A stretch of 21,731 bases of DNA, taken from a virus. Below the pieces are notes generated by a model, which saw nothing but the letters and a program-made list of their open reading frames with translations, made no database searches and had not been told where the DNA came from. Position 1 is the stretch's first letter; each line of letters begins with the position of its first letter. The stretch is taken from IMG/VR virus record IMGVR_UViG_3300027320_000060, positions 1-21,731 of that record; one strand, 5' to 3'. Both the position numbers and the translations under genes were made by a program. Positions 15,455 to 21,731 of the stretch are shown piece by piece.

Positions 15455-15721
15455 TCAATCCTCCCACTCAATAACTTCAAGGTCAGGCAAGCCCTTCCAA
15501 ACAGGGTTGTAGTCAAAAATGTTACCAGTGATGACATTTCTGACACGCTTAGGTACAGGTTGCTTTTTCTCAGACTCAGCAGGCTCTTTGCCGTGCTGAC
15601 GTAGTCGGGCAATCTGATCTTCAAGCTGCTCGAGGCTTAATCGACGATCCAGCTTTACACTGAACTCCGATTGAGCTTCTTTAAATAGCTCGTCCTTTTT
15701 AAAGCGCTTACCAGTTTCCAT
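15455..15721 (-). CDS. Small conserved protein between coat and adaptor genes
   Basis: An 88-residue protein. The N-terminal half is charged and helical (ELFKEAQSEFSVKLDRRLSLEQLEDQIARLRQ, residues about 11-42). A basic proline-rich linker (EKKQPVPKRVRN) follows, then a conserved-looking end (TGNIFDYNPVWKGLPDLEVIEW, about 65-86). I recall similar small proteins beside coat genes in phages but know no proven function. Likely a minor head or neck component, by position. It starts 19 nt after the hairpin that follows the coat gene, with only a weak ribosome site, and stops 2 nt before the adaptor ATG. Confidence 0.7.
   Translation of the reverse strand: METGKRFKKDELFKEAQSEFSVKLDRRLSLEQLEDQIARLRQHGKEPAESEKKQPVPKRVRNVITGNIFDYNPVWKGLPDLEVIEWED
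15459..15465 (-). promoter_or_regulatory. Shine-Dalgarno that decides the adaptor start
   Basis: GGGAGGA on the minus strand lies 6 nt before the ATG at 15452. It fits the 225-residue reading better than the alternative GTG at 15467, whose own codons would contain it. Confidence 0.85.
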
Positions 15722-15739
15722 AATAAATCCAATAAGTTA

Positions 15740-15757
15740 GGGGGGCTTTCGCCCCCC
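15740..15757 (-). terminator. GC-rich hairpin after the major coat gene
   Basis: On the minus strand: GGGGGGC, loop GAAA, GCCCCCC, a perfect 7-bp stem capped by a GNRA tetraloop, 10 nt after the coat stop codon. The downstream bases (TAACTTATT) are only moderately T-rich, so it may act as a partial terminator or as a 3' barrier that stabilises the coat mRNA. Either would raise coat expression over the downstream genes. Confidence 0.7.
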
Positions 15758-15767
15758 GTACCGGTCT

Positions 15768-16628
15768 TTAGACCTTCCACTTACCTACAGCGAGGCAATC
15801 AGGAACTACGACCTTAGAGCCGTATACCTTCAAGCCACGAACAGCATCACCGAAGGTGCTCTCAAGGCGGACAGTTTCAGTGTTAGTGAACTGCGACGCG
15901 AATGAGATAGCCTTTGGGTGGCCTGCAAGTACGTGAGTGTAAGTATCGTCAGCACCTGAAGATGCTGTGAAGAGCATGTTTGACTGATAAACAGTGAAAC
16001 GATCTACCATACCTACACGACCGTTACGCAGAGGAGACTCTGAGTCGCCGGTCAAGTACGCTTGACGGAGTTCTGACTGCTTGAGCAGGCTGATCATCGA
16101 AGGAGGTAAAACGATGAATCGTCCTTCCTCTGGGATGTTCAGGTTATCCAGCGCTGTAGACAGCTCAAGGATCTCACCCAATACGTTGGACGCAGTAATT
16201 GTAGTCTGAGCACCGATTGTAGTAGCACCGGTAATCACAGAAGACATTACGTCAGACTCAACTGCAACGCGCATACCTTCGGCAGCATCAGAAGATGCAG
16301 CTTCGAGCATGTTGATGTCAGCCTGAGCTGCCAATACGTCGTCAATCTTGAAGCTGTAGTACTTAGCCTTGTCGATCAACATCTCGACCTTGGCAGTAGT
16401 AAGCTCTTGGTTTGACACAGTACCAGCGTAGTCGTTGATCGTTACCGCGGGTACGGTTCGGATTACAACCTTGTCGCCTTGACCTGAGATCTCGCCTTCG
16501 TAGTCAGTGTTTGAAATTGCGGGCAGTACAGACTGCTTGTAAAACTTAGCCTGAAGGAGTTTTGAAAACACCTCTGGGACGAAATTTACTTCAGATGTAG
16601 CACCCGTGCTGAAAAATGAAAAAGCCAT
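15768..16628 (-). CDS. Major capsid protein (HK97-fold type)
   Basis: A 286-residue protein with GAGGA 8 nt before the ATG at 16628. Features fit a short HK97-fold coat protein. The N-terminal arm (1-35: FVPEVFSKLLQAKFYKQSVL) is followed by an extended-loop-like segment (about 42-75, GEISGQGDKVVIRTVP), helical regions (about 98-133, with ADINMLEAASSDAAEGMRVA, and 148-164) and the P-domain strand and helix RFIVLPPSMISLLKQSE (170-186). Then come GRVGMVDRFTVYQSNML (203-219), AGHPKAISFASQF (235-247) and the closing strands (VRGLKVYGSKVVVPDCLAV). Roughly 400 copies of such a protein form the icosahedral shell. It sits directly after the scaffold and is followed by the hairpin at 15740-15757. The scaffold is separate, so no fused delta domain is expected. 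Confidence 0.85.
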   Translation of the reverse strand: MAFSFFSTGATSEVNFVPEVFSKLLQAKFYKQSVLPAISNTDYEGEISGQGDKVVIRTVPAVTINDYAGTVSNQELTTAKVEMLIDKAKYYSFKIDDVLAAQADINMLEAASSDAAEGMRVAVESDVMSSVITGATTIGAQTTITASNVLGEILELSTALDNLNIPEEGRFIVLPPSMISLLKQSELRQAYLTGDSESPLRNGRVGMVDRFTVYQSNMLFTASSGADDTYTHVLAGHPKAISFASQFTNTETVRLESTFGDAVRGLKVYGSKVVVPDCLAVGKWKV

Positions 16629-16654
16629 TGTTTAATTCCTCACAAGAGTATTAA

Positions 16655-17563
16655 TTAACGGCGGATTGATCCTTGTTCCATGGCTTTTAAGATCTCACCC
16701 TGATACTTCTCGAAGTCTCGATTCGGCATCCGCTTGATCTCTTCCACAGTCCAAGTTTTCTTTCCACCAGTATTAGGCTTCCGAGTTTTTGGCATCTTAG
16801 GTTCTGCAACCTTCCTTGCTTTCTCGAGAGCCTGCTCTTGCGGCGTGGGTGGTTTCATGCCCATATCAACCTTAAACCGCGTCAAAATCGCATTGACATC
16901 GTTAGAAGATCCGCGTTCCACCCACTCGTGCGTTCGAGGATCTTGAACCTCCAGCCAATTAATCCAGTCCGCGGTTTCGATCAGTTGATCTACATCGGGA
17001 TGAATCGCTCGGATTCGGTCAAAATGCTCAGCCTGCGCTTGTGTTGCAACGGCTTCCTGTCGTCTGCGTTCTTCAGCTGCCAAGGCATCCTTGGTGCTTG
17101 AAACCTCTGCTTGGGTTCGACTTAACTCGTCAAGGAGCGGGCCAGCTATGTCGGGATATTCCTCCCGGATTTTTGCCAGCTGCTCATTGTCTTTTTGTCT
17201 CTCCTCCAGCTGACCTTTAAGATCGCCAACAGCTTGCATCAAATCCGAATTTAACTTTCGGAGTTCAGCAGCCTCTTGGGTTGCTTTGGTCATCCTCGCT
17301 TGAGCGCCTTTCATCGCTTTCTCGGCTTTATCTAGCCGATCCTGCATTTGAGTTTCTTCGCCGCGTTCTTCCTCAAATACTGGAGCCTCATCCGCACTTT
17401 CAACTTCGACCGTATCCGTAGGCTCGGGGGTCTCTTCAGCAAGCGCTTCCACTTCTTCGGTTTGCTCCACGTCGACAGGAGATTCCGCTTCAGTTTCTGT
17501 CAGCTTGCTGAGCATTTCTCGTGCTTCAGCTTCTAAACGCTCAGGGTCATTTCTACTAGCCAT
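16655..17563 (-). CDS. Capsid scaffolding protein
   Basis: A 302-residue protein with GAGGAAAAA just upstream of the ATG at 17563. Residues 1-70 are very acidic (repeats of E, T, V such as EEVEALAEETPEPTDTVEVE). Residues about 73-185 form a long coiled coil (MQDRLDKAEKAMKGAQARM, ELRKLNSDLMQAVGDLKGQL). A middle helical part follows (HPDVDQLIETADWINWLE), and the C-terminus is basic (ARKVAEPKMPKTRKPN, then EEIKRMPNRDFEKYQGEILKAM). An acidic start, coiled coil and basic helix that binds coat protein is the classic scaffold layout, and the position between portal and coat is the usual one. No protease signature is seen. It should direct procapsid assembly and be released before packaging. Confidence 0.85.
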   Translation of the reverse strand: MASRNDPERLEAEAREMLSKLTETEAESPVDVEQTEEVEALAEETPEPTDTVEVESADEAPVFEEERGEETQMQDRLDKAEKAMKGAQARMTKATQEAAELRKLNSDLMQAVGDLKGQLEERQKDNEQLAKIREEYPDIAGPLLDELSRTQAEVSSTKDALAAEERRRQEAVATQAQAEHFDRIRAIHPDVDQLIETADWINWLEVQDPRTHEWVERGSSNDVNAILTRFKVDMGMKPPTPQEQALEKARKVAEPKMPKTRKPNTGGKKTWTVEEIKRMPNRDFEKYQGEILKAMEQGSIRR

Positions 17564-17596
17564 ATATTTTTCCTCGGGTCCACAAGGGGATGTCCG

Positions 17597-17899
17597 TTAA
17601 GTAATTGCGGATTTCCGGTTAGGGGTCCGCTCTCGGTCTAGTACCGCTTTCGCGGTATCTTCAAGTTCAAGCGCGAAGCGCAACTCAGTTACGCGGCCTT
17701 GCTCAAACCTAAAATTCTTTTCGTCTGCCTGCTCTAGCCGGTCTCTAGCGTCAGCCAATCGGGACGCCAGCAGGTCCGATATCAGGGACCATGCCGGGCT
17801 GAGCCGGAGTTCCAGTACCGCCCGGGCCTGCTCCGGCGAGCATTTGATTTTGGAGTGCTTGTTCAGCTTGCAACCTCTCTTCAGACTTAATAATTTCAT
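17597..17899 (-). CDS. Small helical protein overlapping the portal tail
   Basis: A 100-residue reading from the ATG at 17899. The first 49 codons lie inside the 3' end of the portal gene in another frame. The second half is strongly patterned: LSPAWSLISDLLASRLADARDRLEQAD, FRFEQGRVTELRFALELEDTA. It has the W...L..RL...L, then QGR..EL layout of small helical proteins that I recall next to portal genes in other phages. The conserved-looking part starts at the tryptophan, upstream of the portal stop, so the gene must overlap the portal. The only alternative in-frame start after it is a TTG at 17758 with no ribosome site. The first 25-30 residues of the long reading are less convincing. Function unknown. 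Confidence 0.6.
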   Translation of the reverse strand: MKLLSLKRGCKLNKHSKIKCSPEQARAVLELRLSPAWSLISDLLASRLADARDRLEQADEKNFRFEQGRVTELRFALELEDTAKAVLDRERTPNRKSAIT

Positions 17900-19751
17900 C
17901 CGGGTCGATATCTAATGTCTGCGCGATGTCGCGCAACAAACTAGGTCGATCCACTAAAGCCGCATCCATGGGGTTAGAAACCAGTGACAGGAATTGGAGC
18001 AGTCGCTGGCTTTGCACTTCTTTTTGAACAAGAGCAGTGCTACCTCTTGCGACGATCCTGAGATCGCCTTTGATGTCTTCCCTCGGATTGAACTCCATAT
18101 TCCAGTGGAACATTGCTTCAATCATTGGCTCCAAAAGGAAGTCATCAATGTTTTTAATCGTACTTTTGAGCGCTACGTTCGCAGCTCCCATCAACATAGA
18201 CATGCCCGTAGCTGTCTTGTTTAACGATGCCGTTTGCTCCCCGTGAGTGTAGGAGGGTAGGCTGGTCGTCTCATCCGCAAATCGGCGGAAGATTTCCACG
18301 ATCTGGTTTAATCCATTGGCATTCGCCACCGGTTGATACCAACGTACTGCCGGCATAGAACCATCACCACCTTCGCGCAAGAATACTCGCCATGGGTGTA
18401 TGTCCGTGGGGTCTTCGCCCGCTGCCAGAAGGTCAGTATTAACCTCAACCATTGGGCCTGATGAAAGGGCCATGTTGTCTAACCAAATCCGAACAGCAGC
18501 GTTCATTGTTGTTTGGCTGTCACGCATCATGCGAGGCACGCCGATACCCCAAAACTGATGGGGATTACGCTCATACGGGAAGATGTGATATGGAATTTTG
18601 TACCCAGCAATCGGGTTTAGCATGACTTTTAAAATCTTGCTCTCACATAACCAGACACATGCAGAGAACTGATCACTCAGCTCCATACCTTCAGGGACGT
18701 CTATCCCGTGCTCTTCTAGGGCGTAACCGTCAACATCACCCCAGTATTCAAATACTTCAAAACGGTTAGACTCAGCATGATCCCTAATGCCAGCAATCCT
18801 ACGCAGTGTTCTTTCATGCTCTTCCTCAACATGATTACCTGTCCGGTTCATCTTGAGTAAGTACCGGACCATCTCATCGTCAAAGTCTGGTAGATCAGCC
18901 AAGTCCCGGAACTGGCGACGTGTTAGTACATGACGACGAAATAATCCATTGCAATCATCGAGAGTCGTGCAATAAGGGTCGACATATAAATCAAATATAG
19001 ATACGCTTTCTAACTCGGGGACTGGGGTCTCAACTACGCTCAGTGCGTAGGTCTGCGCGCCAGTTTCAGGGTCTATAGCCTTCCCGTAAGACTGCTTAGT
19101 ATCGATTCGAACAGTTCCTGCTTTGACTGCCCCTGATCCAAATATGCAAGCCTCAAGTATGGATTGCTTCAACTTCTGGTCGGCGCGTTCCTCAATCAGC
19201 TGATCTTTAATCTGAACAGTCATGTTCTTGGCAGCTTCTTCCGCCATCTTCTGCTCAACTTCTTTGAATCCCTGTTCAAGCTCGCCCATGCGCTCAAGCA
19301 TGAGATCTTGATTCTGCATTGGGTCAGCCATGCCGGAGGCCATCATGACTTCTTGCATTGCCTGCTGGCGCATTCGCGCAGCGGTCAAAGGATCGATGTC
19401 GGCGATCGGGGTAGGGTGTACCGCAAAGTAAAGGTCGCCATGCTGAAAGAGCAGATCAACAATACGAGAGTACGCGGCCATTACCTTAGTTCGGGTGAGG
19501 CCTACAAAAACTTTAGAGCGGGCGCCGCCATGATCATTCAGGCGCGCAAGGATTTCGGGCTCGTACTGCCCATTGTATTGGCGCAGATCTTTAAGCCACT
19601 CGTTCTCAGTTTCTTTTCGTGCGTCTTTGTACTCTTGAAAGATGTCTTTCAGGCGATGACCCAAGCTTTGCAGTTCTTGCTCCTGCTGCCCGTCGAGGTC
19701 TTCGTCAGAGACAAACTCTTCTTCGTACATTAACTCTGCTGGATCTTGCAT
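17751..19751 (-). CDS. Portal protein
   Basis: A 666-residue protein starting directly at the terminase stop (TAGATG). An acidic N-terminal tail (1-28) is followed by a helical portal start (LKDIFQEYKDARKETENEWLKDLRQY). Next come GARSKVFVGLTRTKVMAAYSRIVDLLF (about 76-102), helix-rich middle parts (MADPMQNQDLMLERMGELEQGFKEVEQ), the SIFDLYVDPYCTTLDDCNGLFRRHVLTR block typical of podovirus-type portals, and RMMRDSQTTMNAAVRIWLDNMALSSGPM. The C-terminal tail of about 45 residues is glycine/proline-rich (GAGPGGTGTPAQPGMV) and probably disordered. Twelve copies would form the ring through which the terminase pumps DNA and to which the adaptors bind. The length is in the range of portals from podovirus-like phages. 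Confidence 0.85.
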   Translation of the reverse strand: MQDPAELMYEEEFVSDEDLDGQQEQELQSLGHRLKDIFQEYKDARKETENEWLKDLRQYNGQYEPEILARLNDHGGARSKVFVGLTRTKVMAAYSRIVDLLFQHGDLYFAVHPTPIADIDPLTAARMRQQAMQEVMMASGMADPMQNQDLMLERMGELEQGFKEVEQKMAEEAAKNMTVQIKDQLIEERADQKLKQSILEACIFGSGAVKAGTVRIDTKQSYGKAIDPETGAQTYALSVVETPVPELESVSIFDLYVDPYCTTLDDCNGLFRRHVLTRRQFRDLADLPDFDDEMVRYLLKMNRTGNHVEEEHERTLRRIAGIRDHAESNRFEVFEYWGDVDGYALEEHGIDVPEGMELSDQFSACVWLCESKILKVMLNPIAGYKIPYHIFPYERNPHQFWGIGVPRMMRDSQTTMNAAVRIWLDNMALSSGPMVEVNTDLLAAGEDPTDIHPWRVFLREGGDGSMPAVRWYQPVANANGLNQIVEIFRRFADETTSLPSYTHGEQTASLNKTATGMSMLMGAANVALKSTIKNIDDFLLEPMIEAMFHWNMEFNPREDIKGDLRIVARGSTALVQKEVQSQRLLQFLSLVSNPMDAALVDRPSLLRDIAQTLDIDPDEIIKSEERLQAEQALQNQMLAGAGPGGTGTPAQPGMVPDIGPAGVPIG

Positions 19752-21344
19752 CTAATAGCCCACAGTCGAGTCCAAACTCTTAAAGCCGCGCCGCGCAATA
19801 TGAATGCGAGGGCGGGGCATTGAGGCTAATCCATGCAAGGCGATGGCGTATGCCATCACCCTATCATCATAACATCCATTCTGAGAATTGAAACTCCCTT
19901 TATCATCAATAACATACGTTCGTAATTCATTAACTAACTCGATGTCTGCAACACCCCCTTCACGCTGTCGAAGTAGGGCGGCAAGATTGTCGATAATCAG
20001 GGGTTTTGTCTTTGATGTGGTTAAAAAACCACCACGCTTAGTGAGCTTGTCACCATATGCACCATCAACTGAACTCTCTACAAACAGGTTGGGGTACTGT
20101 ATCTCCTGTAATCGGCGCAATGTAGTGAGGCCGTGGTTGTTTCTTTCCACCACCATGTAGGCTCTATTCCATCTATCACCTAGCTTTCCTAAGAAATTAG
20201 CGTACTCGAAAGGGTCTATATGCCCGTGATAGCAGGCTACTTGGTTGCCTCTCGAGTCTAAAACCTGCGCGCAACTGTAGTCTCCGTAGGACAGACCCTC
20301 GGCAACGTCCACCCCAATCACATAATTTTCATCAGGATCAGGGTTACACCACTCTTTGTAAGGCCCGTGCGTGTAATTTTCCAAAACTCCGGAACGGTAA
20401 TCGCCTCGGAAGTCCGGGGTATAGCAGTTGTCTTCGGCGTCACGGAGAACCGCGTCCTCTACAAAGCACCGGCCGGAAGTCAAAAACGCTTCGATCGGGG
20501 TGCTCGGGTATTCTTGCCGGAACAAATCAGATGATCCCAGCTCGTCAAGTTTTGCTCGGCGGAACATCAACTGCTCGTCGTCTAGCTTGTAGGCCTGCGC
20601 TAGCTTGTCTTCTTCGGGGGTGCGCTCGAAGTATGGGTTTACTTTTCGGCGGTACTCCGGCATCCAATACCACGGTATGAAGCACACGACCCACTCGGTT
20701 TCGCCGCGCAGAGACTTCATCACTTGATCGTAAAACCAGCCGCCCGCGCCGTTCGCCGTCGATTCGAGAATTACTTCCGAGCCTTTTCCGCCCACGGTCT
20801 GCAAGAGTCCCGCGACGATATCTGAACCCTGTGGATAAAACGCGACCTCCGACCCATGCACGAATCGGTTAGTCTGGCCCCGGCCAGTCTGAGTCGACCT
20901 TGCTGTACCTACCCTGTACCGACTGTTCAGTCCTTCAAATGCCAGCGTGCTCGCAGATTGCGATGCCAGTCCCGGTTTAAAAGCGGGGTGGGGGATATGG
21001 TCGTAAAACTGGCGCACCATATTAAAGATCGAGTTGGTCGACTCGGCCAGATGCGAGAGTACAAACGCGTTAGCGTTTCGATTTTGTGTGATTTTCCAGA
21101 AGAATCGCCCCTCCACGTAGGTTGATATGCCTACCTGACGGGCTTTTAAAACTAGGGCGCGGATATTTCCCTGCTTTTCTAGCTGCTGATCTAGCGTTTG
21201 GTGCATCCATCGCTGGCCTGCATTCAACTCAAAAGGGGTTATCGCTCCCTCTTTGTTGACAATTCGCAGGATATTTTTTGCATATAACGGGAAGTTAGTC
21301 TTCAGCTTCTTCGCTGCTTGTATGATCTTCTCGTCGTTCGTCAT
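19752..21344 (-). CDS. Terminase large subunit (packaging ATPase/nuclease)
   Basis: A 530-residue protein. ATPase half: the Walker A-like LKARQVGIST (66-75, K68 and R69 in K-x-R-Q-x-G-x-S), the Walker B region NRFVHGSEVAF (159-169, acidic E166) and the coupling motif ILESTANG (192-199). Nuclease half (RNase H-like): VIGVDVAEGLSYGDYS (342-357, D346 and D355), YMVVERNNHG (396-405, E400) and GCYDDRVMAYAIAL (490-503, D493/D494). All key residues are present and both domains are intact, so the enzyme is probably functional. It packages DNA into the procapsid through the portal encoded immediately downstream with no gap. No small terminase subunit is recognisable in the window; it would be expected to the right. 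The start at 21344 lies inside the HNH gene, with a weak ribosome site. Confidence 0.93.
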   Translation of the reverse strand: MTNDEKIIQAAKKLKTNFPLYAKNILRIVNKEGAITPFELNAGQRWMHQTLDQQLEKQGNIRALVLKARQVGISTYVEGRFFWKITQNRNANAFVLSHLAESTNSIFNMVRQFYDHIPHPAFKPGLASQSASTLAFEGLNSRYRVGTARSTQTGRGQTNRFVHGSEVAFYPQGSDIVAGLLQTVGGKGSEVILESTANGAGGWFYDQVMKSLRGETEWVVCFIPWYWMPEYRRKVNPYFERTPEEDKLAQAYKLDDEQLMFRRAKLDELGSSDLFRQEYPSTPIEAFLTSGRCFVEDAVLRDAEDNCYTPDFRGDYRSGVLENYTHGPYKEWCNPDPDENYVIGVDVAEGLSYGDYSCAQVLDSRGNQVACYHGHIDPFEYANFLGKLGDRWNRAYMVVERNNHGLTTLRRLQEIQYPNLFVESSVDGAYGDKLTKRGGFLTTSKTKPLIIDNLAALLRQREGGVADIELVNELRTYVIDDKGSFNSQNGCYDDRVMAYAIALHGLASMPRPRIHIARRGFKSLDSTVGY

Positions 21345-21731
21345 GGGTCACCAGATTTTTTGCCCACCACCACAGCTGGTCGTCAGGCATATCCATTTTC
21401 ATTACGTTTACTCGGTGGCATACCAGCTGTAAATTGCCGGGTATGTAGCCGATGCGGCTATCTATTCTGTCAATGCTCATCGCCGTGTCCGCCATACCAC
21501 CGCCGTGAGTCATATGCACCCCTGTAAGCGCGCACAATCCGTCCTGACGGGCGAGAAGGCTGATAAGATAATCTATTGTCACGTCATCAGAAAAATCCAT
21601 GCTGCGCTTTATGGCGCGTTTCTTCGCAACAACGATCCTCTGCCTTAACCACGACGTCGTCGTCTTTACCGCAGATCTTCTTCTTTGGATTACTCGACAG
21701 CTTTGACAGGCATTTCTCCTGACATCAAATT
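21295..21731 (-). CDS. HNH-type nuclease, N-terminus beyond the right edge
   Basis: The frame is open from the right edge to a stop at 21295, about 144 codons. An in-frame ATG at 21600 would give 101 residues, but it has no ribosome site. The residues before it (VVAKKRAIKRS) join smoothly to MDFSDDVTIDYLISLL, a pattern I know from phage HNH proteins (A-K-x-R-A-x-x-R-x-[MI]-x-F). There is no in-frame ATG, GTG or TTG between 21601 and the edge, so the true start is probably outside. Near the edge lies a CxxC pair (ACQSC), a likely zinc site. Then come GLCALTGVHM, SIDRIDSRIGYIPGNLQLVC and HRVNVMKM, the HNH core. Such nucleases often sit beside terminase genes and assist packaging in some phages. 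The end overlaps the terminase start by 50 nt. Confidence 0.75.
   Translation of the reverse strand, partial: FDVRRNACQSCRVIQRRRSAVKTTTSWLRQRIVVAKKRAIKRSMDFSDDVTIDYLISLLARQDGLCALTGVHMTHGGGMADTAMSIDRIDSRIGYIPGNLQLVCHRVNVMKMDMPDDQLWWWAKNLVTHDERREDHTSSEEAED

Noticed and set aside
19164-19733. Plus-strand open frame of 189 codons
   Set aside because: It is the antisense of the portal N-terminal half. The composition is odd (rich in Leu, His, Phe) and there is no plus-strand gene context.
21587-21729. Minus-strand frame (…NPKKKICGKDDDVVV…) overlapping the HNH gene
   Set aside because: It has a stop at its upstream end within the window, no ATG, and only a weak GTG. The HNH frame carries the family motifs instead.
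21690-21731. Possible last 13 codons of another upstream gene, ending in TAA at 21690
   Set aside because: Too short to judge. It would overlap the HNH frame and no motif can be read.

Overview
This window is a nearly gap-free block of tailed-phage virion genes, all on the minus strand and therefore read from the right edge (21731) to the left edge (1). I see no rRNA, tRNA, CRISPR array, integrase or other cellular gene. The gene types suggest a double-stranded DNA phage with a podovirus-like (short tail) plan. There are a large terminase, portal, scaffold, HK97-fold coat and two connector-type proteins, a nozzle-like protein, and no sheath, tail-tube or tape-measure gene in view. Several fibre motifs (the DLQIYH / GTGNL block, the VGGTTVI..SRNL..IGTISSGAITSSG blocks, and the adhesin N-terminus with SFNDSDIRGL and DFYG) are ones I associate with phages from marine surveys. 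A marine bacterial host is therefore likely, but this is inference and I cannot name the host.

Layout in transcription order. (1) DNA packaging, 21731-17751: an HNH-type nuclease cut by the right edge, the terminase large subunit and the portal. (2) Head, 17899-15768: a small protein whose frame overlaps the portal tail by 149 nt, the scaffold and the major coat protein, followed by a strong hairpin. (3) Neck, 15721-14152: a small conserved protein and two adaptor-type proteins. (4) Tail appendages, 14152-5769: a BppU-like beta domain; a protein built from 9-residue and then 18-residue tandem repeats; a conserved virion-type protein; a 1581-residue fibre ending in an S74 self-cleaving chaperone; a small partner; an adhesin ending in eleven glycines; and an unrecognised small protein. 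(5) Membrane and lysis, 5776-4861: a protein with a C-terminal membrane anchor and a holin-like protein. (6) Tail nozzle and tip, 4864-1: a T7 gp12-like candidate and a very long fibre with a gpJ/DUF1983-like end, cut by the left edge.

Most junctions overlap by 1-14 nt (TAATG, ATGA) or are separated by a few bases, so the block is probably one or a few polycistronic transcripts with translational coupling. No stretch longer than about 80 bases lacks a gene. The most unusual content is the number of repeat-built appendage proteins: the 9+18-residue repeat protein, the fibre split by SGAITSSG boundaries, the poly-glycine adhesin, and the left-edge fibre with about 15 VFDG..KLA..SA repeats, which include a fresh 144-bp tandem duplication.
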